Shown here: positions 44,914 through 56,247 of the stretch, piece after piece
Position numbering within the stretch: position 1 is the stretch's first letter
How the letters are laid out: each line of letters opens with the position of its first letter
Assembly: GCA_026122225.1 (NCBI GenBank)
Contig: JANEZZ010002672.1
Span: 62,001 to 126,000 of the forward strand
Reading direction: 5' to 3'
Source of the DNA: Heloderma charlesbogerti
Taxonomy: Eukaryota; Chordata; Lepidosauria; Squamata; Helodermatidae
Length of the DNA stretch: 64,000 nucleotides
Translations under genes and position numbers: made by a program
The notes under the pieces: model-generated
Database searches by the model: none
Seen by the model: the letters and a program-made list of their open reading frames with translations, nothing else
What the model was told of the DNA's origin: nothing

Positions 44914-46271
44914 AAGATCTTATGCTGAAATGGGCTCCTTGCCCCTCCCATAGTTTTCTTTCAGCCTGGATGAGGGAAACAACTCCAGTGTTCTCTGATA
45001 TGAATGGAAATGTCTCTTATTCTTCTAGGCTTGCTTTTTCTTTCTTTCTTATTGTTGTAGGATAAAGGACCCGTGTGTGGGCAAGGAACACCAAGCTCAG
45101 TTCATCTCAAAGCCACCTTATCAACAGTTTTGCAAAAGCACCTGTTCTTCTAAGAAGGGGCTGTATTAACATCACTTTCTCCTTTTGCAATTATCAGGAG
45201 TGGGACAGGGGCACACTAATCGTGCATAACTTCCCCACACATAGGGACAAGCACACTGTTAACAATCCAGAAATATCATATGCCCTTCACAACTGATTCT
45301 GCAATTCTGTCCCATAGTGCATGAGTAAAAACAAAACACAATGTCAAGTATTAAGCTGCCCTCTGCAGCTCTTAATTTTTGTCCATTGTTTTTTAAAAAA
45401 TAAATAAAAATAAAGATAGAAATAAAAAATGGCCCTGTACTTTTTCAATACTGCATCAAGTGTTTTGTCTCACAGGAGGCTGAATGTAGTTTTAATCTTC
45501 TATCATTGAAATTGCCCACCAAATGTGGACCTTCAGGGAAACGTCGGGATGGCTGGTCGATAAGAGGCCAATTTTATAGTATTGTTAGGAAAACAATAGG
45601 ATAGAAAGTAAGGATGATTTAGCTTTAATCAGGTTAAGTATAAATGGCTGAGAGGTTCGCATGTGATGTATCCCACAGATAACTCAAGCCACTTCTATCA
45701 GCATCAGTTTTCCAGTTCATTAACTTTATTTAGCCATAGGGGCTCGAGAAAGCTGTTTCATGCACCTATGCACCCAGAATTCGTTTGTGTCAAGCAGTGT
45801 GGAAAATGGCAGGGAAGTGTCACCAATTTGGAGCAGAGGCCTTCGGGCAGAGCAGGCACCCTGCTTGTCCTTCAGCTGTATGAAGCTCTCACTGCATTTG
45901 GCTGTGGCACCAGTGCTGAAAGAATGAATCTTTTCAGATGGGGGCTGTGGCATTAGTTCTGTCACTCCCTGTTGTATAGCATGAAGCTGGCCATGTTCTC
46001 ATTTATAACTCCAATGTCAGTCATGCAGGGGTGTCATTTACAGAGGGTAGAGGGGGAAGCCTCCTTCCCTATCCTGCTTTGCCTTTCGAAACACCTGTGA
46101 TGATTCCTCATATAAGGAGCACCTATATCTCTTGCTGGTATTCTCCTTCTCAACACCCTGAGTTGTTGTTGCTGTTGTTAATATTATTGTGATTAAGTTG
46201 GCCAATGGGCTAAGTGTGCAAGATAAAGTCACACAACATGTTGTGTGACTTCGGTAAATGAAGTTTTTTTT
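44914..46271. other. Unique DNA with a perfect 24-bp palindrome
   Basis: 46228-46251 is a perfect palindrome with 12-bp arms (agtcacacaaca + inverse). No gene or known repeat otherwise. Confidence 0.5.
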
Positions 46272-46510
46272 TATGGCTCCATTTATTTATTTACTGTATT
46301 TATTATTACATTTATATTCCACCTTTTTCTCCCCAAGGAACCCAAGGTGGCTTACATGATCTTCTACCTCTCCATTTTATCCTCACAACAACCCTGTGAG
46401 GTAGGTTAAGCTGAGAGTGGGTGACTGGCCCAAAGTCACCCAGTAAGCTTCACGACTGAATGGGGACAAGAACTTAGATCTCCCAAGTCTCAGAGGCTCT
46501 CATGAGGTGC
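46272..46510 (-). mobile_element. MIR-like CORE-SINE, head truncated
   Basis: On the minus strand: gacttgggagatctaagttc (B-box side), gaagcttactgggtgacttt, gggccagtcacccactctca, cctcacagggttgttgtgag, gataaaatgg, then the tail ggaatataaatgtaataata. This is the CORE-SINE/L2-tail layout of MIR. The tRNA-like A box is lost. Confidence 0.8.
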
Positions 46511-46567
46511 AAAGGAGAATATAATCCAGTGATGTGTTTCCACCTTATGTTTTTATCTATTTAAGAG

Positions 46568-46890
46568 TAGGGATGTTGCGTGGATTCATTTGGGGGCTTG
46601 AGCTCAGCAGGTTCCCACCAGTTTGGCCCCCTGAATGCCAGTCCATGGACCCCCACACTTGCCTGACAGTGCGTGCTGAGTTCGGCAAGTATGGTTGTCC
46701 CCACTCCTCGCCCACCTGGTGGCATGGCTTGTTTCATAATGGCTGATTTTACCTAAATGGCAGCCACCGTTTATGTAAAATTGGCCTTTATTGAAAAGGC
46801 CCCCTCTGCCTGTCAACGCTTCACAACAGAAGGGGTTGGACATGACAGAGGGGGTGGGGCCAAGTGTGGACCCCCTCTCCCCTTTCACTC
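46568..46890. mobile_element. hAT-type MITE, left end plus core, right end unclear
   Basis: tagggatgttgcgtggattc start with gctcagcaggttcccaccag and agtttggccccctgaatgcc, which match the reversed right arm of 35352-35978. Contains cttgcctgacagtgcgtgct and aaatggcagccaccg. The right terminus cannot be placed. Confidence 0.55.
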
Positions 46891-47597
46891 TACTGGTATT
46901 GTGTGAGGGGAACACCCAAGCAAGGCTTATTTATTAAGTAATAGAGCACTAATTCAAGGGTGCATTAGTGCTATGAGAACTACTGCTAATGTGAATTAGC
47001 ACCACCAATAGAATGAAATTCTGGTGAGAAACAGAGATGGATGGATTCCACCCCCTCTCCAGGTTCTCTGGACACCTGCCCAGCATACAGCTTCCTGACA
47101 GGATACAAGAATAAAGGAAGTCTCTTTTGATATGGAGTGTAAGGACTATTTACACTTTATTGAATAGATGCCTTTTGCTATTGAAATAAGGTAATAGTTG
47201 GAGGTTTCAGATTTGGGGAAATAAATTTTTAGGATCATTCTAGATCCCTGTATTCAAGAGGGGTCAAAGATATCAAGCCAGAGCTTCTTCATCTCTTTTG
47301 TCCAGCTTTATAATTAAGACCTATACATGTGGGCCCCATCACAAAATGTTCTGGTGTACCCTGACTTTCTGACAGGGGTAATCCTGTTCAGGGTACCAGC
47401 CAGTCAGTATACAAATATATTTTAAAGTGCTTTCTTTCCATATATTCACTGAATGTTTTGGAGGCATATTTAAGAAGGTTATGGTCTCAGGTCTAGTATC
47501 CACATAGGAGAAAAACAAGTGTCTGGACCATACCCCCTTAGACAGCATGTAGAGCTTCACATGTTTGAATATCCCTACATACAACAGCATCAATAGA
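46891..47597. other. No recognised feature
   Basis: Unique-looking DNA up to the hAT cluster. No gene recognised. Confidence 0.5.
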
Positions 47598-47605
47598 CAT
47601 AGAAG

Positions 47606-48445
47606 TAGGGATGGCAGAGAATTCCGCCACGGATTCCGCCCAGAATCCCTGACGGAATGGCCTTCTGCCCCCCCCCCCCGCGGAATCCCCCCGGGATGGT
47701 ACTTACCTGGGGCGGATGTGGTGGCGGCGGCTCCAGCAGCTGGTCTCCTCCTGGCCAGCTACGGCCGGGCTGCTGCTGCCGCCATTGCCATCCTGGCTTG
47801 CAGCCATGATAGGCTATGTAAGAATTTATGTAGCCTATCACGGCTGGGTAAAAAAAAACAAAAAACCCAGCGTACACAAATGGTGGTGGCTATGGCAGCC
47901 GCCATTTGTGTGCCTTATTTTTCGCCAATTTATCTTACATAAATATTTACTCCCACTACGCTATTTGCATTTGCCTTTTTGTTGTTGTTTTATCTTGTGT
48001 AAATATTTACATAAGATAAATTGGCGAAAAATAGGGCACGCAAATGGCAGCTGCAGTAGCCGCTGCCATTTGCGTATGCTGGGGGTTTTGGGGGGGGGTT
48101 ATGGTGGGTTTTTTTTTTACCCAGCCGTGATAGGCTATGTAAATTCTTACGTGCCCTATCATGGCTGAAAGCCAGGATGGTAATGGCAGCGGCAGCAGCC
48201 CAGCCGTGGCTGGCCAGGAGACCAGCTGCCGAAGCCGCCACCACCGGAGCTGCCGCTACAGCCGCCAGAGCCGCCGCCGGAACCACCACTGGAACCACTG
48301 CCACCAGAACCGCCGGCCAGGCAGGATTCCAGGGGGGAGGACCGGATCACCTCCCCCCTCCGTTGAGGATTCTGGGGGAAGGGATGGAGCGCCTCACCCC
48401 CCACTGCGAAAGATTCCGTGAAAAGGTGAGTTTCGTACATCCCTA
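47606..48445. mobile_element. hAT-type MITE, 840 bp, perfect TSD
   Basis: tagggatggcagagaattcc ... gtttcgtacatcccta with 8-bp TSD catagaag at 47598-47605 and 48446-48453 (8/8). Holds palindromic cores gataggctatgtaagaattt (47807-47840), ttacataaatatttac / aaatatttacataagat (47936-48020) and gataggctatgtaaattct (48128-48161). GGY/GCC triplet tracts lie at 47715-47790 and 48190-48320. Splice-donor-like sites face outward in both arms: minus CAG|GTAAGT at 47701-47709, plus AAG|GTGAGT at 48423-48431. Confidence 0.93.
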
Positions 48446-48501
48446 CATAGAAGACTGGCATTTGAAGGAGAAGGCTAAGCTAAACTCTTCTCTCTGACAG
48501 C

Positions 48502-49079
48502 TAGGGATGGCGGAGAATTTCTCCACGAATCTCTAGGAGGCCGAATGCCAACGCATTCGGCCCCCCGAAATTGGTGGGGAAATTCTCCGCCGCCCCCCCC
48601 CCAGGATGGGACTTACCGTGGCTGAATGTCTCTCTCGGCAGCGGGTCCCGGCGGCAGTTCAGCGGGGTCGGTGGCGGCGGCCGGTCTCCTGACCAGCTGC
48701 CGCTGGTGCCATTGCAAAAAAAAAAAAGTAAAGTAAAAAAACAACACACACCCGTGATAGGCTACGTAATGATTTACGTAGCCTATCACGGCTGACTTTG
48801 GAAATCTAGCCATGATAGGCTACGTAAATCGTATCCTATCACGGGTGTGTGTGTGTGTTTTTTACTTTACTTTTTTTTCGCGGCCAGGGAGACGGGGTGC
48901 TCCTCCCCAGTCTGAATTTCGGCGGCGAGGGATGGGGCGCCTCCCCCCCAGCCTGAATTTCGGCCGGGTGAGGCAGGGCACCTCCCCCCCCTCGCCTGAA
49001 CTTCGGGGGGAGAACCAAAGCGCCCCCCCCACCGCGAAGCAAGCTGCGGGACCAGGTAAGTCCCTTTCGTCCATCCCTA
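48502..49079. mobile_element. hAT-type MITE, perfect TSD
   Basis: tagggatggcggagaatttc ... tttcgtccatcccta, with 8-bp TSD ctgacagc at 48494-48501 and 49080-49087 (8/8). It has two taggctacgta cores (48757-48790 and 48816-48843). They lie within a larger palindrome of aaagtaaagtaaaaaaacaa against its inverse tttactttacttttttt. Outward donor-like sites: minus ACG|GTAAGT near 48613, plus CAG|GTAAGT at 49053-49061. Confidence 0.93.
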
Positions 49080-49145
49080 CTGACAGCTGATTTTTTATTG
49101 GCAGTGATTTATGTATTTGCTTATTTATTTTTTATAAATAGGTGC

Positions 49146-49576
49146 TAGGGATAGGTGAATCTGTCAATTTTGGTTTTGCCTAGTTTCTTTTTTTCCCAAC
49201 TGTAAGCTCATTTTGACTGGTTTCTGCCTTGGTTTGTGAATTCAGCCAAAATGAGTCTGCATAAAACTGTACACACTTTCATGCATATTTCTTCTAACAT
49301 GCAAAATTTTGTACACATTTTTCCTAGTGTGCACATTTTTTGCAAGTGATTTTACCCTACTCTTAATACATTTTTGTGCATATTTTTCCCTAATAAACAC
49401 ATTTTCTGCACACGTTTCCTTAAGATAAACCATTTTTGCACTGAGAGTTACTTTGCAAAATTATAAAGAAGGGCAGGTTTTGGTGTTCATATGCTTTCTG
49501 TGTATGAGTTTGAGCGGTGGGAATTGATTAAGTTCATATAAACATTTGGACTGAAAGTATGTCCAATCCTTCCCTA
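49146..49576. mobile_element. hAT-type MITE (family 4), weak TSD
   Basis: tagggataggtgaatctgtc ... gtccaatccttccctaa. The core has gcatatttcttctaacatgc, gtgcacattttttgcaagtg and taataaacacattttctgc. Sister copies are at 50281 and 59239 (caatttcagtttc / gtcaattttggttttg starts). Flanks match poorly (ataggtgc, aggagtac). Confidence 0.65.
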
Positions 49577-49670
49577 AGGAGTACTTAATCACGCAAGTTC
49601 CTATCTGCAGTCTAAGCTAGGAGAACCTAGGAAGAGGTTTACCACCACTCAGCTGTTCATGAGAATAAGG

Positions 49671-50189
49671 TAGGGATGGACAGACACCCCACAGTTAGGG
49701 TCCTCCGGGCACCCACTGAGCCACTGACATAGCTTGTATGCCCCCGGACCTGTGCTCAAGCTCCCCCACTCTCCAAGCTGCCTGCACTCACCCTGGACCT
49801 GTCCGTGAGCACTGTGAGCACCCTTTTGTGAAAAAAAGGCAATCACAAATATGCGTACATCTAGTCTTATGCAAAATGGTGCCATGAATGGCCATTATAT
49901 GCAAGATTACAGGCATAAATGGGCCATTCACTCTTGTAATCTTGCATATAGAGGCTATTCATGGAGCCATTTTGCGTAAGACTAGGTGTGCACATATTCG
50001 CGATCACCATTTTCTTTTGCAAAATGGCACTTGCGGCACTCATGGGTGGTTCGAAAGTGAGTGCATTTGGCTCGGCAAACACAGGGGGGACTTGAGCAGG
50101 TGCAGGGGCTTGGCAGGCGCAGCTTGAGGGAACAGATGGGTGGGGTCTGCTGGACTCCTGGACCCAGTTGGGCACCCATACCATCCCTA
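49671..50189. mobile_element. hAT-type MITE, perfect TSD
   Basis: tagggatggacagacacccc ... cacccataccatcccta with 8-bp TSD gaataagg at 49663-49670 and 50190-50197 (8/8). The central palindrome runs from about 49850 to 49990: gtcttatgcaaaatgg ... tatatgcaagatta against taatcttgcatata ... ccattttgcgtaagac. Outward donor-like AGG|GTGAGT (minus, near 49790) and AAA|GTGAGT (plus, near 50056). Confidence 0.92.
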
Positions 50190-50280
50190 GAATAAGGCTT
50201 AAGCTGATTTTCTCATGTAATGGCATCCCAGAGAGAAAGAGGAGGCGCCAACAACAGTGACAGTTGCCATATGTCTTATC

Positions 50281-50624
50281 TAGGGATGGACAAACCTGCC
50301 AATTTCAGTTTCTCTCAGTTTTCTCATTTCCCCAATCTGAAATTCGGTTCATCCTGAACACTGAGATTTTTTGAAGTCTGTATGAAAATTCATAAGCTTT
50401 TCTGTGCACATTTCTCCTAATACATGCATTTTTTGCCTAATGTACATTTTTAATGTTACATTCCCTAATGTATGCATTTTGGGATTGAGAACATCACTGC
50501 AAAATTCAGAGAAGTGAGACTTTTGAAGGATATATGAATTTATTTGGACATAGTGATTTGAAACTGCAAAATTAAATAAGTTTGTATTAAAATGAGAACT
50601 GAATGAATTTCTCCCTCATCCCTA
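50281..50624. mobile_element. hAT-type MITE (family 4)
   Basis: tagggatggacaaacctgcc ... ctccctcatcccta. Flanks gtcttatc and atcttaca match 5 of 8. Core words cctaatgtatgcattttggg and cctaatacatgcatttttt are shared with 49146 and 59239. Confidence 0.75.
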
Positions 50625-51128
50625 ATCTTACAAAGATTTAGAATTCCAAGGACTAATAAGAGAAGGGTTGAATAACAGATTGTAGCTTGCATAAGTGGGG
50701 GAAATTATCCTCTGGGAAGAGTTCCCACACTGTCCTAAAATTAATATACATCAACATTTATTATTGTTGTTGTTATTATTATTATTTCCACAGAAGGCTT
50801 TAGTCACTGAAGAAGTACAGAGGAAGGAAAGCATATTGGGCTATTTTATGTGCTATTAAAATTCAGTACCATGTAACACTTTGATGCAGCCATGTCAGAT
50901 ACAGAACAAGTGCTGTCAGGATTCTGTTCCATTTTCAAAAGCTTTCAAATTGAATTTCCAGCTGCGTCAGAAAACCTTTAATCATGTGTATATTTAAGCT
51001 GCAATGGACTTGTTTCTACCAGAGCTAATATTATGGAAATGCAGTGCAAAAGAAGCAAAGTGTCTCCTACTATGGAACAGGGGATATTTGCCCATGTAGC
51101 ACATTTATGCCCATATAAAGTAACCTCT
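50625..51128. other. Unique DNA; candidate conserved non-coding stretch
   Basis: (TTA/TTG)n scrap at 50759-50788. 50800-51000 is repeat-free with aggaaagcatattgggctat, atcatgtgtatatttaagct and related words. It could be regulatory; inference only. Confidence 0.3.
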
Positions 51129-51258
51129 AGGGCAACCCGTGGCTTTCCAGGTATTGTTGGATGAGTCCCTGTCATTCTTGAGCATTGGCCATGATGGCTG
51201 GGGCTGATGAGCATTGGGGTCTAACAATATCTGGAAGTCTGTACATTGCCCACCCCTG
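51129..51258. mobile_element. Short hAT MITE (TTGCCCACCCCTG end)
   Basis: Right end acattgcccacccctg is typical. The left end agggcaacccgtggctttcc is eroded. The interior gttggatgagtccctgtc, attggccatgatggctgggg is the same hairpin repeat as 33508. Confidence 0.6.
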
Positions 51259-51297
51259 CACTGGGGAAATTCAGGATGATGTTTGCGATGTTAAAAT

Positions 51298-51987
51298 TAG
51301 TGCTGTGCTGAAAATTTCTCCCACATTTCTTTTGACCATTCTCATTCAATTTGATAAAAAAGAAATTACTTTTGAAAAGAAATTTAAAGGAGAAGAATTT
51401 TTTTCAGAGAAATTCTCGTGGGTTGAGTTTGGGGTTCTTGTGCTTACCTTCCTCATGAGGTGGCCTTGTAGTGTGCATGGTTGTCCTGTCTTTCATTGTA
51501 CAATTATCTCTGTGGCAGCCTGTAGCCTTCTCAGCTTCCCACTCTACAATGAAAGCTATCATAGGAATACATCATGAGGTAACTCCTCCCATGGGGCTTT
51601 TTCAGTTCAGGAATTGGCAGGTGGCCTGGGAGGCTGGAGAGCAATGGAAAGATGTGTAATAGAGAGAGAAAACGCATGCAGCACCCTTAGCCACCTCGCA
51701 GTGATTCGATAATCTCAAAAACCAAAAGAAACTCAAAATTCTGCCTCAGAAAAGTGGGAGCCTCAACACAGTTGCTGCTGTTGCTGCTTGCAGGAACAGT
51801 GCAATACACCAAAACCCCCGGGGGGGGGGGCAGAACCTGTGCTACAACCCCTGTCAGTAGTGAGCTCTATCTGTGAGAAACTGTTGGAGAATTTCTCCTC
51901 CCTTAGGAGAAATCAGTGAAATTGTCCCAATTTCTCTGCCCCCAAATATGGTAGAGAATTTTGAGATGCCATATGCGCACAGCTCTA
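51298..51987. mobile_element. hAT-type MITE (family 2), complete, perfect TSD
   Basis: tagtgctgtgctgaaaat ... atgcgcacagctcta, with 8-bp TSD gttaaaat at 51290-51297 and 51988-51995 (8/8). It is the fuller copy of the 18683 element. It keeps the middle (catgcagcacccttagccac, cctcgcagtgattcgataat) that the other copy lacks. A G10 run lies near 51820. Confidence 0.92.
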
Positions 51988-52239
51988 GTTAAAATCATGT
52001 GGTCGTGGTTGTGAACAGAGATTCATTTTTTAAAAAATGGAAAAAAGAAGCAGCCTGGAGTTTAAGCACTTTGGCACACACATCATGGGGGTCTTATGTA
52101 ATGAAACAGAAAGAATTCTGGGATTTGTAGGAAACCCGGGTCCAAATGCCACCTCAGTTATGAAGCTCAGTAGTGAAGGCCAGTTACTATTTCTCTGGCC
52201 TTGATTGCACATTACCCACAGTACTGTAAGGGTGGTGTA

Positions 52240-52424
52240 AGTAGTGGTGTATGCTCAATGATAGAATACCTGCTTTACATCAATCCCTGGTGTCCCCAAG
52301 TAAGGCTGGAAAAACTCCTGCCTGAAACCCTGGATAGCCACTGCCAGTTATTGTCGACAACGCTGGCCTTAGATAGACCAGTGGTCAGACTCAGTTTCAG
52401 GCAGCTTCCTATGATCCTATGGTG
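52240..52424 (+). mobile_element. tRNA-headed SINE
   Basis: gtggtgtatgctcaatgata with gaatacctgctttacatcaa then tccctggtgtcccc (tRNA-like part). The body has ctcctgcctgaaaccctgga, tagaccagtggtcagactca and ggcagcttcctatgatccta. Decayed A and B boxes. Confidence 0.65.
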
Positions 52425-53091
52425 TGGTTAGGGATGTGTGCCGCTAGAAAATCCAGCCCATTTAGAGACCAGTGGATTACTGTGACACCCCTGGCTTGGC
52501 TTGCCTTTGTGAGCCAAGCTGGAGGTTTCATCCCAAAATCCAGGATTTCTTTCTTTTTCCCCCTTCCATAAACATGTTTAAGGAAGGAAAGAAAAAAGTT
52601 CCCTGCACTGCTTCCAAGCAACCAACCCTCTCTCTCTGCTGGGGCCAGGCCAGTGGTGGCAATGCAGCAGGGGTGGCGGGAGGGTGAGAGGGGAGTGCCA
52701 TGGAGCTCCCCTTTCATTCTCCCACCACTGCTGCTGTATCACCATGCAAAATGTACACTGTATTATATTATTTGAAATTTGTGTTCTCTTTTTGGGATAC
52801 CCACTCCACATGTAACAGCCAACTCCCATGCTGCCTAAAGTAGATACCTGAGACCCAGAGAATTTTAAGGCTGGTTTGATAGAGGCAGCCAAAGGGAAAA
52901 TTATTTCCACCTCATGGCGGCAGAAACATCCACAGGAAGGGAAGGGCAAAAGGGTGAGGACATACTATTTTGCCTGTTTTCTCTTCCACTCATGGAACAG
53001 TCCATGACAGCTCACAATTTAGGCCTTGTCCAGCAGCAGTCCCAAGAGGAGCCAGGAGTTGATCCAGGACATTGAAGTCAAGGAACAAGCC
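52425..53091. other. No recognised feature
   Basis: Unique-looking DNA; chance open frames up to 123 codons without recognised domains. Confidence 0.45.
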
Positions 53092-53190
53092 AGGAGTGAG
53101 AGCCTTGGAGCCTTGGAACCAAACAAGCCAGGAGTCAGAGCCTTGGAACTAGACAAGCCAGGAGCCAGAACCTTGAAGCCAACCAAGCAT
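53092..53190. repeat. Minisatellite, unit about 31 bp
   Basis: Three and a half tandem copies of caagccaggagtcagagcct followed by tggaaccaaa-like text. The first unit has an extra internal ccttgg duplication. The units differ by a few substitutions. Confidence 0.75.
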
Positions 53191-54761
53191 CAGAGCTGAG
53201 AGTAAGGCAGGGGTTATAACGGAGCAATCCAGAACTCAGAACCAAGGACAAGGCTAAGAGGAAGGATCCCAGAGTGAACCAAAGGAATGCACCAGGCTAG
53301 ATCTTGTTGCTCAGGAAGGGCTTAACTGACACAGGAATCCCTGTTAAAGTAATTCCTGTCCAGGAGGTCTAACAGCCACCTCAGGTGGACAGGGCCAGAG
53401 GGTATTTAATTGCTACTCCAACCAAACTGCAACTCAGTTACTCACTGCACTGAGATCTGAAGGTTCCCAGAGCTTCTGACAGGTTCTTTGCAGTAGTATT
53501 TTGTTTTTTTAAAAAAATGCTTCCCTAGCCGGACGTGCCTGCTAAAGAGGAACTCAATGGAATGGGGTTGCTTGGAGAGATTTCACCACACAAAGAGACT
53601 TGTCACCACAATTTTAGCAAACTTTTTTGGGGCAGCTTGCTCAAAGTACAATAGCTGTCAAATCTTGCATTCATCTTTGACTGTTGAAATCATTGCTCAT
53701 AGGGCTGGGGGGGAGAGAGAGAGAGAGAGAGAAATATATCTTCTCCCATGGTGTCTGGCATTTCTTTCAGATCCATTGAAAACAATACCAAATTGTTATC
53801 ATCAAGAAAAAGGCTACTGTATTAATTTTTAAGCTTTTTTTTTTTTAGTTTTTACAGTAGACTCTGTTTATGAGTGAGTCAGCGACCCATTCAAACCTTA
53901 AAAATTCTACATTGGCCATAAATATGGTAATTTTAACATTTGCCACCTCTTTCTCTCCCAGAAGTAATGCTCTCAGCAGGCCTACCACTTTGACATTTTC
54001 TTTCGTTTTACAGAGATAAGCTTCTTCCCACAGCCCCCCAAGCTATTAGCATTCATAATATTAATTGCCAAAAATTACCAGCTTCAAGAAGTTTTTATTT
54101 AACAAAACTGCTCTGTGGCTACCTCAAGACAATTTAGTGCCATTTATGTCTCAAGCAAACACTTAAGAATGTAAATAGGAAGATGTCCACAGGATAATTA
54201 ATATTTAAAAAGCAAAATGTCATGCTCAGCTAAGCACTTTTTTTTTTTTTTGGTTCTGTTTTTCACAAAACATCCATCTTTTTCTTCCCCAGTCCCTGCC
54301 TTCCTTAAGTCATGTGCTCCTCTCAGAAATGTGTTTGGAGACTTAACAGAGTAAGTTACAATTGATCAGAGCAAAGTGGTTTGCTGTAAAGTACAAACAG
54401 CTATCCAACTTTGATGAAAGAGACTGGGGAAAGTTAACTCTGACAGTGAAATCCTATCTATCTCTACTAAGTAGTTAGCCTCACTGGGTTCAATGGGAGT
54501 TACTCCCAGGTAAATTTGGATAGAATTGCAGCCTGAATGTACGAAAGACACATTTATGCTATGTTTGATAACAGAAAATAATCTTTCCTTCTAATAATGA
54601 TTTGGGTTTTCCTATGAATGTAGCAACAACCACACCAGTCATGTACAAGGGGAAGTTTTCTGCAGATCTGAGGTAAAACCAAGGTTTGCAAGGGCATGGA
54701 AAATCTTAAGAAAAAAACTTGAGGATGAGGTCTCCAAATACAGCCCAATAATAACTCAGTG
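53191..54761. other. Unique DNA; GA tract, candidate conserved stretch, one short palindromic repeat
   Basis: (GA)n at about 53713-53732. 53860-54240 is repeat-free and AT-rich (ggccataaatatggtaattt, attcataatattaattgcca, ggataattaatatttaaaa), a candidate enhancer. A T14 run is at about 54238-54251. 54441-54534 (gaaatcctatctatctctac, gggagttactcccaggtaaa, gatagaattgcagcc) is a CAATCCTATAC-family palindrome. No gene recognised. Confidence 0.4.
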
Positions 54762-54960
54762 TAGGGATGTGGCAAGAGTATGGGCAGGGGGTAGAGTCTG
54801 GTGGACTCCCCCTGGTTGGCCTCTGGGACTCCATTCTGCTCACCACTACACTTGCCTGACTTGGTGTGTGCCTACAGCTGTATGCATGAAGGTGTCCCTG
54901 CTGCAGGTATTCACACTGTATATGTGGATGGCTATGGGCGGAGTTATGTTGTGATGTGAT
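54762..54960. mobile_element. hAT-type MITE, left end fragment
   Basis: tagggatgtggcaagagtat start and gtctggtggactccccctgg, cttgcctgacttggtgtgtg match the reversed right arm of the 8292 copy. The right end is lost. Left flank actcagtg. Confidence 0.55.
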
Positions 54961-56239
54961 ACTGGAGACTGGGCTACTTGGTGCAGCCCTGTTCCTGCTT
55001 GCGTAGTGAGTGTACCCACTTTTAATCATGCCTGGATAGGGAGAGAGAGTGAGAGAGCACGCTGGGTGGAAAGGGTAGTGGAATGGAGTGGCAGTGGGGG
55101 GGCACAAAAACCAGGTGGGAGGGGGAATGGTATGGAGTGGAGTGGCTAGAAAGAGGGGAGAAACAGAGAGACGCATAGATATATAAAGGTTAGAAAGAAC
55201 CATCACATTGTCTAGATAGGCCACTTTGTTCTTCACACTGGGATGCTATTTTTAAATCTCCATAGGGATAGAACTGAGACCTGCCCACAGAAATCAATGG
55301 AGAAATAAAAATATTTTAATGTAGCTGGATTTTTGGAACAAGTGTGTCTACTCTCTCAACTCCCCACCCCCCTCAAACACTAATGAATTGAAGGGTAGAG
55401 GGGGAGAACACAAACAGACCAACGAGGACTGAGCATGCTCAGTCGGCACAGAATGCTATCAGGCTACTGGGGGGGGGGAATGGAATGGCTCAGCCCCAAC
55501 ACAAACAGAAGCATCCCACACTACTATAGTCTTTCAGTTATGTTACAGGGTTCCTCTTCTTTCTAACTATTAGTGGTTATTAGAGAATGGAACTACAATT
55601 TATAAGAATGGGAGCCCCAAGCTGACTGGTAATGGTGCTTTTTTGGTCTGTACATCTTGCCATGTTCTGTGCAGACTAGTGAGTATAAATAGCAAGCCAT
55701 GTGAGTGGGGGAGTAACAATGCACCTAAGCAAGTAATTTTAGCAGCATGTTATTTTTTTTAATTGCTCCAAAACATTTTTCACTGAAGCGCAAATTTAAA
55801 AACGGATTCAACAAATCTATGCTGCTAGTATAGTGAAGGTGTGTCAAAGTGAAGAGGTATTGTGATAGGGCTCAACCCCCTGAAATGTTACTGCACACAT
55901 TTAAACCATGTAGCTCTAAAAAGGCAGATCAGTAGTACTAAGGCAGGAATTGCAGTTTTTTCAATCTCCCCACGCCCCACCAAACCCACAACCCTTGTGC
56001 TGTTTCTGAGTTTTAAAAAGAAAGAGACAAAGCACAGGGAAAAGCCAGGAGAACAACTATTTGATGATGGCAGGGACACCCAGAGCAAAAGGGAAGAGAC
56101 AGAACATCAGCACCGCCTCCCCATTTGTCTGTTGCTGTTGGAGCCTTTAAGAGCTGCCCCAGAGTGAAAGAAAGTGGAGTACACTTTAAAGATCATCAGC
56201 AGGTTGTAAAAAATCCAGCCATTCAATTTCTGCATTCAT
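54961..56239. other. No recognised gene
   Basis: Unique-looking DNA with a GA/GT-rich patch at 55038-55190 and a G10 run near 55470. The long pyrimidine-rich minus-strand frame at 55236-54706 has no recognised domain. Confidence 0.45.
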
Positions 56240-56247
56240 TTCAAGGT

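Noticed and set aside
47990..48497. Ala/Gly/Ser/Arg-rich open frames (both strands) as proteins
   Set aside because: They are translations of GCC/GGY triplet tracts inside a hAT-type MITE with clear ends and TSD. Similar spurious frames occur at 60702-61198 and 13252-13736.
18683..51987. LTR retrotransposon with the family-2 copies as LTRs
   Set aside because: The two copies have different 8-bp flanks, and inverted rather than TG...CA ends, so they are independent hAT-type insertions.
54706..55236. 176-codon minus-strand Pro/Ser/His-rich open frame as a gene
   Set aside because: It overlaps a MITE fragment and purine-rich simple DNA. There is no domain, and no supporting splice structure.
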